Positions 1 through 7,926 of a stretch of DNA of 64,000 nt are shown piece after piece. Both the position numbers and the translations under genes were made by a program. The notes below the pieces were generated by a model. It was not told the DNA's origin. It saw only the letters and a list, made by a program, of their open reading frames with translations, and made no database searches. The stretch comes from Actinomycetes bacterium (lineage in GTDB: Bacteria; Actinomycetota; Acidimicrobiia; IMCC26256; JANYLB01). The stretch is taken from positions 1 to 64,000 of the forward strand of contig JANYLB010000022.1 of assembly GCA_025363815.1 (NCBI GenBank), read 5' to 3'. Each line of letters begins with the position of its first letter. The stretch's first letter is position 1.

Positions 1-813
1 TGCACGCGCCTCGGCTGCGAGCGCGAGGAGCTCGATGCTCAACGGATGCGGTTCGGGGAGCGGGCGGGCCAGCGCGAACTCGTCTGACAATCCGTCGAGC
101 TCACCAAGCAGAGCGAACAGCTCGCGCTGCGATTCGGTAGCAATCGGATCGTCGAACGCGTCGGCGGTATCGGTTTGATGATGACGTCGCTTCGGCGTGA
201 GCTCCATGTCGGTCGTCGCCGGGTCGTTCGGCAACGCGATGCCCCACGTCGAGAGCGAACCAGCCAACTCGTTCATGGTCGTGATCGGATCCTCGACGAG
301 CGGTTCGTAGCCGATCGCCACCGTCGGGAGCCCGACGGAGTTCAGGAGCGCATCGGCGTTGAATCTCTCCCACACCGCGAACGCGTGCCCGCGGGCCAGG
401 TGGTTGCGGGCGAGGAGCGAGGCGGCGACCTCCGCTGGATGCCGGTGGATGAACACGACCACCGGTTCCTCGTCGAACACCTCCCGCCAGAAGGGCAACG
501 TGATGCAGGTGCGTGGGTCCTTCCACACGATGACCGGCGCGTTGGCGAACTCGACCGCGAGGGTCTCGCGGGCCCGAGGCAGAAACGCCCGCACCTGGGC
601 CGACTGCACCCATCCGTCCGAAAGGAGCGGCGGGCATTCCCAACCTCCGCCTAGAGCCTCAAGAAGGTCCTCGTTGACCCGACGCATGGGTTCGTTCTCC
701 CAGAACTTGCCCATGTTCGCAAGGGGGCCCATCGACGCGCCGAGCAGGCCGAGCGCGCGCGTCGTCGCCGACGTGCCGCTGCGGTGCATGCCCAGTATGA
801 CGATCGGCTTCAT
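1..813 (-). CDS. Sulfotransferase family protein (3' end outside window)
   Basis: The frame is open from an ATG at 813 to the window edge, giving at least 271 residues. The first residues (MKPIVILGMHRSGTSATTRA) carry the GxxRSGTS phosphate-binding loop that holds the 5'-phosphosulfate of PAPS in sulfotransferases. Further in, VHFHRHPAEVAASL resembles the 3'-phosphate-binding segment and VAIGYEPLVEDP the conserved Y-E-x-L-V-x-DP element. It probably transfers sulfate from PAPS to a sugar. It starts 31 bp after the preceding glycosyltransferase gene, so it is likely the last visible gene of the minus-strand polysaccharide operon. The acceptor cannot be told from sequence. Confidence 0.85.
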   Translation of the reverse strand, partial: MKPIVILGMHRSGTSATTRALGLLGASMGPLANMGKFWENEPMRRVNEDLLEALGGGWECPPLLSDGWVQSAQVRAFLPRARETLAVEFANAPVIVWKDPRTCITLPFWREVFDEEPVVVFIHRHPAEVAASLLARNHLARGHAFAVWERFNADALLNSVGLPTVAIGYEPLVEDPITTMNELAGSLSTWGIALPNDPATTDMELTPKRRHHQTDTADAFDDPIATESQRELFALLGELDGLSDEFALARPLPEPHPLSIELLALAAEARA

Positions 814-844
814 CGTCGAGAGATTAGACGCAGGCCTTCTTCGC

Positions 845-1747
845 CTACTTCTTTGGGATCGGGGCAGCGCGGTGCAGGCGCGACCAGGCAGCGAAACCGC
901 CATCCACGACAAGCGACCCGTCGGCGAGCGCCTCCAGGCGACGGTTGCCGCCGAGCGTGTAGACGCTCCGGTAATATTCACGGACGGCGGCTTCACCGCC
1001 GTCCTGGTACACATCCCACCACTCCTTCTTGAACGGCGCGCTCCAGCCGGGCAAGGGGCGTTCGATCTCGGGAGTTCGCCGCCAACGGGCAGCTGCGATC
1101 CGGCCGTCGGGCGGCGGTGCCCACGAGATGAGCCGCGTGACCTTCTGCACGAACTGGTCTTCGTCCTGCACCATGTAGTGGTGCACCGCGGGTTCGTCGT
1201 GTCGGAACTGCGGGTGCGGAACTTCCGGACACCAATGCTCGTCGGTGATAGTCGTGAGCCAGTCGGCGCGGTAGAAACTTTTCCCGGCGCGGTAGCTCGT
1301 GTGGAGAGGACTCTCCGACGATCCGCTGCGATGGACTCGACTCATGACCACGGGATCGTCGGGAACGTCGAGGTCGGTAGGCAGATAGAGCTTCATGCCG
1401 AAGTTCACGCCAACGACGTCGTCGGGCGTGTCGGTGAGCAGATCCGCAACTCCGACCGCGCCATCGACCCAGTAGAACTCGTCGGTGTCGGCGACACCGA
1501 CCCACGTCACCGACTGACGGTTCCGGAGGTCGTCGAGCATCGCCGTGCGAACGATCTGGCGGTCGTGAAAATCAGGGAAGCGGCGGTAGCTCACCGCCGC
1601 GCCGAACTCGCGAGCCACGTCGGCAGTCGCGTCGGTGCTGTCATTGTCGGCCACCCCGACGTGGTCGATGCCCCACTCGAGGTGGTGGCGAATGTTCGAT
1701 CGGAGCAGCTCCGCTTCGTTCTGGGTCACGAGCAGGAGCACAATCAA
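845..1747 (-). CDS. Glycosyltransferase family 2-like protein
   Basis: 300 aa. The N-terminus (MIVLLLVTQNEAELLRSNI, then HVGVADNDSTDAT) has the GT-A nucleotide-sugar fold pattern of the NEAELL type, and VGVADTDEFYW supplies a DxD-like metal-binding motif near residue 85. It resembles the Glyco_tranf_2_4 type of glycosyltransferase, which is often found in cell-surface glycan clusters. Its ATG overlaps the end of the upstream gene by 4 bp (1744-1747), showing translational coupling. It probably adds a sugar in the cytoplasm during assembly of the exported polysaccharide; donor and acceptor are unknown. Confidence 0.78.
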   Translation of the reverse strand: MIVLLLVTQNEAELLRSNIRHHLEWGIDHVGVADNDSTDATADVAREFGAAVSYRRFPDFHDRQIVRTAMLDDLRNRQSVTWVGVADTDEFYWVDGAVGVADLLTDTPDDVVGVNFGMKLYLPTDLDVPDDPVVMSRVHRSGSSESPLHTSYRAGKSFYRADWLTTITDEHWCPEVPHPQFRHDEPAVHHYMVQDEDQFVQKVTRLISWAPPPDGRIAAARWRRTPEIERPLPGWSAPFKKEWWDVYQDGGEAAVREYYRSVYTLGGNRRLEALADGSLVVDGGFAAWSRLHRAAPIPKK

Positions 1748-2577
1748 CTGAGGAACCGCCGATAGAAGTCATCGTCGGACTCGATCCAGGCGAACACGTC
1801 GTCGGAGCGCGCCTGCCCTTCATCGATGCTGCGCTCGACGTCTCGTTGGTGACGACGCCGCGCGATCCGGTACCGCAAGGAGCGCTCCGCCCGCCCGAGC
1901 GCCGGAACCCAGGTCGGTATCACCGCGGACGCGGTCGCGCCGCGAACGGCCTCCCGGCCCGGCAGCTCGTCACGTCGGGCGAGCGGAGGCCGGAAACCGG
2001 CGCCGTGGTGGTAGGCGAGGTCGCCGTAGATGCCGAACCACAATGGATCGAGATCCATCCGGTTCGAACGTAGGAGAGGTCGCCACTCGATGCCGCCGGC
2101 TTCGAGGATGCCGAGGAGATTCCCGCCCACGTCGGTCACCTCGTCGCCGGTGTCGGTCTTCCAGGTATGGCCGCGCCGCCAGTCACCACCGATCCCGAAC
2201 CAGAACCCAACGGTAGTGAGGCAGAAGCACGGATGGGGTTGCCTGTCACCGAGGTTCTCGTCACGGCGCACCGCGGCGAGGGGCATGCCGCCGAGACAAT
2301 CGACATCGAGCGGCGCGATCGGGAACGCGTCGCCATCGAGGAAGAGAAGCAGATCATCGGGGCGACCATCGTCACGCGCGATCTCCGCGAGTGCGTTCAG
2401 CTTCTCCGGGTGGCTGCCCTCGAGATCGGCCGAGAAGTGAAACTTCGCACCCCACGCCCTGTCGATCCCGTTGATCGCGGCGTAGACGCGGTGTTTCCCC
2501 GCGAAGCGGTCGAGGAACCGGAGTTGCGGCTCGATCCAGCGCTCATCTTGCCAGTGCACGGTCACGACGCGGATCAC
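1744..2577 (-). CDS. Putative glycosyltransferase, paralogue of the gene at 10487-11452
   Basis: 277 aa. Seen in sequence: an N-terminal beta strand (RVVTVHW), a segment YAAINGIDRAW, an acidic strand LLLFLDGDAFPI that looks like a DxD metal site, and a C-terminal block containing LLRSN, DPLWFGIYGD and HHGAGF. The same ordered motifs (YAAANR, LCTLDVDSFPV, LLRSN, GVYAD, HMGG) occur in the protein encoded at 10487-11452, so the two are paralogues. The acidic motif and the setting between glycosyltransferase and sulfotransferase genes suggest a GT-A-fold transferase. It overlaps both neighbours by 4 bp. Confidence 0.65.
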   Translation of the reverse strand: MIRVVTVHWQDERWIEPQLRFLDRFAGKHRVYAAINGIDRAWGAKFHFSADLEGSHPEKLNALAEIARDDGRPDDLLLFLDGDAFPIAPLDVDCLGGMPLAAVRRDENLGDRQPHPCFCLTTVGFWFGIGGDWRRGHTWKTDTGDEVTDVGGNLLGILEAGGIEWRPLLRSNRMDLDPLWFGIYGDLAYHHGAGFRPPLARRDELPGREAVRGATASAVIPTWVPALGRAERSLRYRIARRRHQRDVERSIDEGQARSDDVFAWIESDDDFYRRFLS

Positions 2578-3575
2578 GGCCGTCGCGCGATCCGCTCACC
2601 GAAGCGGCCGATGCGTCGGGCCACGCCGCCGATGGCTCGTCGCACCGCCGCGTCCGCACGCAAGGAGCGAGCCCATCGTTCGTCGGCCGCCCAGCCCCGA
2701 CCGTCCTCGTATCCCAGATCCACGAGCAACTCACCGCCAACCGCGTCGAACGCGAGCCGATCGGCGGTGCTCCAGTCGGCACGCCACCCACCGGAGCCTC
2801 CCTGTCGGAAGAATCCTTCGGGCTCCACCCGATCCTGGGCGTGCGACGCGAACTCGCCGCCTATCGCCACCGGATCATGCTCGCCCGAAGCCATGGCCTC
2901 GAATCGAGCGGTCTCGTACCGACGAATGCAATCCTGGTCGTCGGCCTCGAGACCACAGAACGCCAGAAGATCCCGAAGCGCTCCCACGTCTTTCGCCGCG
3001 AGCGTCTCGTAGCGAACCTCTCGATACGCCACGCCGAGCTCGGCGTATTGCCGCGCGCCGCACACGTGCTCGACCCAGGCGCGGGCTGCGCCATCGACCG
3101 TCGACGGTGCCCAACCGCTTCCCCATCCGGCGGCCGCGGCGGTGAGTGACGCCGCAACATCCCTACCGTCACGCACAACGTGGATCACCCGTGCCTCGGG
3201 GACGTAGGCGGCGACAACCTCGGCGCTCAGGCTGTGCGAAGGGCTCTTCTCTACGATCACGACCTCGTCGCCGGTCGATCCGCCGACGGGATTCCCCGTG
3301 GTCACCGTCGCGAGCACACCATCGATCATCGTGCGCACCATCGTGGTGAACTCGTCGGTCGTCAGCATACCCGGCAGTCCCTTGAAGCGTCGGCGCGACC
3401 AGTCTTCCGGACCACCACGCAGCTGCCACCGCCATGCTTCGTGCAGCGGGCCGATATAGCGGGTGAAGAGATCCGTCTCCTGGGGTGTGACGACTCCCGG
3501 TTGCCCGCCCAGGAGCGCCTGCATCCACGTCGTACCTGAGCGCGGTGCGCCGACCACGAGGATCAACCTGCTCAC
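2574..3575 (-). CDS. PAPS-dependent sulfotransferase
   Basis: 333 aa. The 5'-phosphosulfate-binding loop is GAPRSGTTWMQALL at about residues 8-21, and the 3'-phosphate segment HVVRDGRDVAASL lies near residue 133. A further conserved stretch (REVRYETL) precedes a C-terminal region with FRQGGSGGWR, matching the usual GxxGxWR end of the Sulfotransfer_1/3 families. Length is typical. It overlaps the glycosyltransferase genes on both sides by 4 bp, so it belongs to the same operon and likely sulfates the glycan built by them. Confidence 0.88.
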   Translation of the reverse strand: MSRLILVVGAPRSGTTWMQALLGGQPGVVTPQETDLFTRYIGPLHEAWRWQLRGGPEDWSRRRFKGLPGMLTTDEFTTMVRTMIDGVLATVTTGNPVGGSTGDEVVIVEKSPSHSLSAEVVAAYVPEARVIHVVRDGRDVAASLTAAAAGWGSGWAPSTVDGAARAWVEHVCGARQYAELGVAYREVRYETLAAKDVGALRDLLAFCGLEADDQDCIRRYETARFEAMASGEHDPVAIGGEFASHAQDRVEPEGFFRQGGSGGWRADWSTADRLAFDAVGGELLVDLGYEDGRGWAADERWARSLRADAAVRRAIGGVARRIGRFGERIARRP

Positions 3576-4528
3576 GACTCCGTTCCCCGCACCAGGCGTC
3601 GGAGCGCCCCGCCCGCGTACCGGAGCCGCGTCTCCACCGGCACACCCGGTGCCCGACAGGCGCGGCTGAAGAACGTCGCCGCGCCGCGAAGATCACCCCG
3701 CGCCGCGAGCCGCTGCCCGATCTCGAACATGTCGCGCGGTCGTCCGGTCGCGCCATGACGCCAGAGCTCCGGCAGGTGTCGTTCGAGCACTATGAGATGC
3801 GCGTCCCACTGATCGGGAGACGCGCTCAAGCTGTCGGCACGGCGGCGGTAGTAGCCGAGCGGCTCGGACACATATCCGGCGCGGGCACCGCTCAGGAGGA
3901 ACCGGGTCCACAGCTCGTAGTCCTCCGCCCGCGGCAACGTCTCGTCGAAATTTCCGCAGCGTTCCAGCAGCGCCCGTTGGAACACCACCGAGACAAACAG
4001 GAAGTTCCGTTGCGAGATCACATCGAGTTGGTTGGCGCCGGGGTCGGGGAACGGGTAACGACGCCGGTCTCCGTAGCACCGCTTCTCGGTGCGCATCCCG
4101 TCTTCGATCAGGAACGCGTCCGACGTGACGAGCTCGATCTCGGGCTGCTGCTCCAACAGCGTGACGCAACGCTCGAGTCGATCGGGGAGCCAGAGATCGT
4201 CGGCGTCGAGCAGCGCGAGCACCGTACCCGATGCTTGTGCGATCGCGACGTTCCGCGCGCCGGCCAGACCGCGGTTGGCTTGATCGACCAAGACGATCCG
4301 GTCATGGAACGGTGCTATCGCCGCGGCGGTGCCGTCGGTCGAGCCATCGTTCACGACGACCACCTCGACGCGCGGGTACGTCTGCGCGAGCGCCGATTCG
4401 ATCGCCGACGCAACGAACTCCTCGACGTTGTAGGCCGGGATGACCACTGAGACCAGCGGCCGGTCAGGGGCCGAGATCGGCGCTGCGGATTCCGGCATCG
4501 CGGCGCCTCCGACAGGGTTGGACGTCAC
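3572..4528 (-). CDS. Family 2 glycosyltransferase
   Basis: 318 aa from a GTG at 4528 that overlaps the ABC ATPase stop by 4 bp (GTGA); an ATG at 4498 is the alternative. The GT2 signature is clear: VSVVIPAYNVEEFVASAIES, then VEVVVVNDGSTDGTA, then the DxD motif in LALLDADDLW. A later ERALLERCGNFDETLPRAEDYELW-like block (positions about 3970-3910) holds the family's acidic catalytic region. It probably elongates the polysaccharide at the inner face of the membrane. The open frame extends upstream of 4528, but that part is antisense-like inside the ATPase gene. Confidence 0.88.
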   Translation of the reverse strand: MTSNPVGGAAMPESAAPISAPDRPLVSVVIPAYNVEEFVASAIESALAQTYPRVEVVVVNDGSTDGTAAAIAPFHDRIVLVDQANRGLAGARNVAIAQASGTVLALLDADDLWLPDRLERCVTLLEQQPEIELVTSDAFLIEDGMRTEKRCYGDRRRYPFPDPGANQLDVISQRNFLFVSVVFQRALLERCGNFDETLPRAEDYELWTRFLLSGARAGYVSEPLGYYRRRADSLSASPDQWDAHLIVLERHLPELWRHGATGRPRDMFEIGQRLAARGDLRGAATFFSRACRAPGVPVETRLRYAGGALRRLVRGTES

Positions 4529-5715
4529 CGGACCTTGGACCAACGCGCCGCGACGTACACCGGCGAGAGGCGCACGATCGCACGAGGCACTGGATCGAGT
4601 CGGAGCCGACCCGAAACCAGCATCGGTTTGATCGGCTGCCAAGCGGTGAGCTCGGCCTTGCTGCGCTGATCGTAGGCGCCGAACCACAGGTAGTACTGCC
4701 GCGGCGGAAGCGGGAGATGATCGAGAGCGATCTCGATGTCGGTGCGTCCCTCCTGCAGTGTCGTGGCGTTCGCGACTACGAAGATCGGCGTTGCCGCGCC
4801 CTCGCTGACACCGAGATAGAGCCGCACCGCCCGCTCCTGATCGGTCTCGACCGATAGGTGGACCGTGCAGTCCTCTGTTCCCACCACGAGCCGGCCGTCG
4901 GTGCCCTCGACGCGCACGTCGGCTACCCGCACGATGCCCTTCACGTCGGCGTTGGCCTCGGCCTGGGCCTCGATCATCCGGCGGTACCCCGCCAGCGTCT
5001 GGTCGATCGGACCGTCCATCTGTACCGTGCCGTTGTTGATCCAGATTCCACGGGTCGCGGCCGCACCGACGCTGGCGAGGTCATGCGACACCAGTAGCAA
5101 TGTCGTGCCGCTCTGGATCACCTGTCGGATGCGTTCCAGGCACTTTTGCTGGAACGATGAGTCGCCGACGGCGAGAACCTCGTCGACGATGAGGATCTTC
5201 GGCTCGAGGAACGCCGCGACCGCAAACCCGAGCCGGACCTTCATGCCGCTCGAGTAGAACTTCACCTGACGGTCAACCGCATCCTCGATCTCGGCGAACG
5301 CAACGATCTCGTCGAACTTCTCCGCCACCTGCTTGCGGCCGAGGCCCAGCAAATTGCCGTAGATGTTGATGTTCTCGCGGCCGGTGAGCTCAGAGTGGAT
5401 GCCCGACATCACCTCGATCAGCGCGCCGACCTGACCTTCGGTGCGGATGCTGCCGGTGTGGGGGAACATCAGGCCCGAGACGATCTTGAGCAGCGTCGAC
5501 TTGCCCGCCCCGTTGGCCCCGACGATCCCGACGGCCTCGCCCGGCTCGACCTGGAACGAAATGTCTCGCAGAACCCAGCGCCAGTCGTTCGAGCGCGTGC
5601 GGCCACGCATGCGTCCGGCCACCCGGCCGAGATGATCTCGCAGGAGGCGCCGGCCCCGGTCGACCCGGAAGCGCTTCCACACGTGGTCGACCGTGATCGT
5701 CCCCTCAGGAGACAT
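4525..5715 (-). CDS. wzt: Polysaccharide ABC exporter, ATPase with C-terminal cargo domain (Wzt type)
   Basis: 396 aa from ATG 5715 (an in-frame TTG at 5733 is possible). The nucleotide-binding domain has Walker A GANGAGKST, a signature region YSSGMKVRL and Walker B ILIVDEVLAVGD. After about residue 245 there is an extra domain of about 150 residues rich in beta strands (VRVADVRVEGTDG onward), matching the Wzt C-terminal carbohydrate-binding domain that recognises the finished O-antigen chain. It pairs with the permease just upstream (11 bp overlap) to export polysaccharide across the membrane. Confidence 0.9.
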   Translation of the reverse strand: MSPEGTITVDHVWKRFRVDRGRRLLRDHLGRVAGRMRGRTRSNDWRWVLRDISFQVEPGEAVGIVGANGAGKSTLLKIVSGLMFPHTGSIRTEGQVGALIEVMSGIHSELTGRENINIYGNLLGLGRKQVAEKFDEIVAFAEIEDAVDRQVKFYSSGMKVRLGFAVAAFLEPKILIVDEVLAVGDSSFQQKCLERIRQVIQSGTTLLLVSHDLASVGAAATRGIWINNGTVQMDGPIDQTLAGYRRMIEAQAEANADVKGIVRVADVRVEGTDGRLVVGTEDCTVHLSVETDQERAVRLYLGVSEGAATPIFVVANATTLQEGRTDIEIALDHLPLPPRQYYLWFGAYDQRSKAELTAWQPIKPMLVSGRLRLDPVPRAIVRLSPVYVAARWSKVR

Positions 5716-6643
5716 CCGCGAAACCCGTCTCAAGTCGCTTGAACAACATGAAGGAACCGACGAGCCACACGCACGACATTCCGGCGGCGATGAAGCTGTA
5801 GGTCACGTCGGGCGCGTTCCCGTAGAGCAGGCACCTACGCATTCCGTCGATGACCGCGACGAGCGGGTTCACCGCGACGTAGATGTTCCGCCAGTGCGGC
5901 GGGATCTTGTTCAGCCCATAGAGAATCGGGGTGAGGAAGAGCCCGAGCTGCAGCATCAACGGGAGGGCATGGCGCATGTCGCGTAGGTACACCGTGAGAC
6001 CGGCGACAACGAGCGTGACCCCGGTCGCGAAGATCAGCAGGATCACCAGCATCAGCGGGACCCAATAGAAGGTCGATGACGGGAGCCTGCCGTCGATGAG
6101 GAAGAGGACTGCAAGCGCGATCGAGGCACAGAGCGTGTTTACGATGGCCCCGATGATGTCGGAGATCGGGAACACCTCGCGCGGCGCGTAGACCTTGTTG
6201 AGCAGCGGGTTCCCGATGAGGCTGGTGCCTCCCGATGACACCGCGTTGGAGAAGAAGGTCCACGGGAGCAGGCCCACGTAGAGGAAGATCGGGTACCAGA
6301 CTCCGCCGGTGTTGATATTGCCGTTGAAGCGGTTGGCCAGGAACGTGAACACGACCATCAGCGTCAACGGCGCGAGCAACGCCCAGGCGATGCCGAGAAC
6401 CTCCTGGTTGTAGGTGGCCCGCAAATCTCGAACGGTGAGGCTCCAGATGATCCCTCGGGAACGCCACAGGCTCCGGACGGAGGACCGCACTCGGAAGGCC
6501 CGCCGGTACCGCAGCTCCGGAGGCGGTGACGCAGGGACATCGGGCGGCAGGAGCGCCCAGGCGATGGAAGCGCCGTCGGTGGACGCGCCGGGCTCAGCGG
6601 GGTTCGGATCGGGGGATCCGGGTTGGTCGACGAGGCTGCTCAC
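5705..6643 (-). CDS. wzm: Polysaccharide ABC exporter permease (Wzm, ABC-2 type)
   Basis: 312 aa from a GTG at 6643; the open frame runs further upstream (another GTG at 6781), so the start is uncertain. A proline-rich leader precedes SLTVRDLRATYNQEVLGIAW, the typical amphipathic lead-in of Wzm/TagG permeases. Six hydrophobic segments follow, with the family hallmark WTFFSNAVSSGGTSLIGNP and the conserved LTPILYGLNKIP near the end. It is the first gene of the minus-strand export/glycosylation operon. The transported substrate is probably the lipid-linked polysaccharide made by the downstream gene products. Confidence 0.88.
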   Translation of the reverse strand: MSSLVDQPGSPDPNPAEPGASTDGASIAWALLPPDVPASPPPELRYRRAFRVRSSVRSLWRSRGIIWSLTVRDLRATYNQEVLGIAWALLAPLTLMVVFTFLANRFNGNINTGGVWYPIFLYVGLLPWTFFSNAVSSGGTSLIGNPLLNKVYAPREVFPISDIIGAIVNTLCASIALAVLFLIDGRLPSSTFYWVPLMLVILLIFATGVTLVVAGLTVYLRDMRHALPLMLQLGLFLTPILYGLNKIPPHWRNIYVAVNPLVAVIDGMRRCLLYGNAPDVTYSFIAAGMSCVWLVGSFMLFKRLETGFADVS

Positions 6644-6925
6644 CGTGGGCGCGAGCGGTCGCGAGACGGCGTTGGATCTGGACGCAGGAAAGAACTCACC
6701 GGGCGCTGCTCCCCCCTTCGAAGCCCCGATCGGACGTGAAACACGTGCGATCAGGTTACGCCGGAACGCGGCCACCCGCACACTTATGCACCACCCTGAG
6801 CGTTCTCCGGGTGACAGCCAGCTATCCTCGACCCGCCGCGGCCGCTCGAGGGGATGCACCCATTGGCGGCGGCAACAGGGAAAACGCAGCCCCAGCGAGT
6901 CGGAGCTTCGATGCAGGGTGAGTCG
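6644..6925. promoter_or_regulatory. Divergent intergenic region between two polysaccharide operons
   Basis: About 280 bp lie between the Wzm start and the plus-strand sulfotransferase start. Both operons must be transcribed from here. I see no confident sigma-70 hexamer pair and no strong hairpin. The plus side carries a good ribosome-binding site, AGGGTGAG at 6914-6921, which supports the ATG at 6926. If Wzm starts at its upstream GTG, the region is shorter. Confidence 0.5.
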
Positions 6926-7921
6926 ATGCACGATGGCGAGCTCCGAGGGGGCGCCGGCGAACCGCTTTCCTTCGCGCTCGGCTGCATCCGGTCGGGAACG
7001 ACAATGCTCCGGGCCATGCTCGACTCCCACCCCGCGTTGGCCGTGCCGCCGGAGTCGTACTTCGTGACTCCGGCGCTCCATCGGGCGGCCCGCTACGGGA
7101 CCGGCGAAGCCTTCGACCTCGACGGCCTATTCGCCGACATCGCCGCCGACCCCTCTTTCGGCGACTGGCACCTCACACCCAGCGACCTCGAACGCTTCCA
7201 CGACGACCCGCGACCCGTCACGGTTCCCGAGGCGATCATTCGGCTGTACCGGTGCTACGCCCACGCCCGGCACAAGCCTCGTGCCGCCGACCGGACGCCG
7301 TCGCACGTGCTCGAGATCGACCTCCTGGCCCGGTCGTTTCCGAGCTCGCCCTTCGTCCACATCGTGCGCGACGGCCGCGACGTCGCGCCGTCGGTCCTGG
7401 AGATGGATTTCGGACCAAACCGATTCGCGAACGCCGTGCTGTTCTGGCAGGACCGGGTCACACGGGCCCGAAACGCGGGTCGCCGCCTGGGCTCCGATCG
7501 CTGGCTCGAGATTCGCTACGAGGACCTCGTGCTTGATCCGGAGCGGGTCCTCAAACAGATCTGTACGTTCCTGGGTCTGGCGTTCGACCCCGCGATGCTC
7601 GCGTACCACGAGCGCGCGAGCGAGCTCATCGGCGGTCTGCGCCACACCACTCATGTGCAGGGTGTGCGCCGGCCGCCCACTCTCGGGTTGCGCGACTGGC
7701 GTACGACGATGCCGACCCGCCAGGTCCAGCTTTTCGAGGCGCTCGCCGGTGACCTGCTCGACGAGCTTGGCTACGAGCGCTCCTCGCTCCCGATATCGGG
7801 GCGCGCCCGCACCGAGGCCGCCGGATGGAAGGCCGCGCGAGCCGCCGAGCTCCGTGCCCGAACCCTGAGGACGCGCGTCGCGCGCAAGCTCCGGCCCGAT
7901 CCTCGCACCGCCAGGGCCTGA
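6926..7921 (+). CDS. PAPS-dependent sulfotransferase (paralogue of 9537-10568)
   Basis: 331 aa. ATG 6926 is chosen because AGGGTGAG sits 4 bp upstream; in-frame ATGs at 6911 and 6854 lack such a site. The 5'-phosphosulfate loop is GCIRSGTTMLRAMLDSHP and the 3'-phosphate segment is IVRDGRDVAPSV. The protein shares almost its whole layout with the sulfotransferase at 9537-10568 (LRAMLD.HP.LAVPPE.YF, RYEDLV, LRDWR/VRDWR-TTMP), so the two arose by duplication. The C-terminal 60 residues are Arg/Ala-rich. The next gene starts 5 bp downstream. Confidence 0.9.
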   Translation: MHDGELRGGAGEPLSFALGCIRSGTTMLRAMLDSHPALAVPPESYFVTPALHRAARYGTGEAFDLDGLFADIAADPSFGDWHLTPSDLERFHDDPRPVTVPEAIIRLYRCYAHARHKPRAADRTPSHVLEIDLLARSFPSSPFVHIVRDGRDVAPSVLEMDFGPNRFANAVLFWQDRVTRARNAGRRLGSDRWLEIRYEDLVLDPERVLKQICTFLGLAFDPAMLAYHERASELIGGLRHTTHVQGVRRPPTLGLRDWRTTMPTRQVQLFEALAGDLLDELGYERSSLPISGRARTEAAGWKAARAAELRARTLRTRVARKLRPDPRTARA

Positions 7922-7926
7922 GTCGA

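Noticed and set aside
359..1765. 468-codon open frame on the plus strand
   Set aside because: It crosses the start of the sulfotransferase gene and the whole glycosyltransferase gene on the minus strand; its product has no domain and has the Arg/Val-rich look of a shadow frame.
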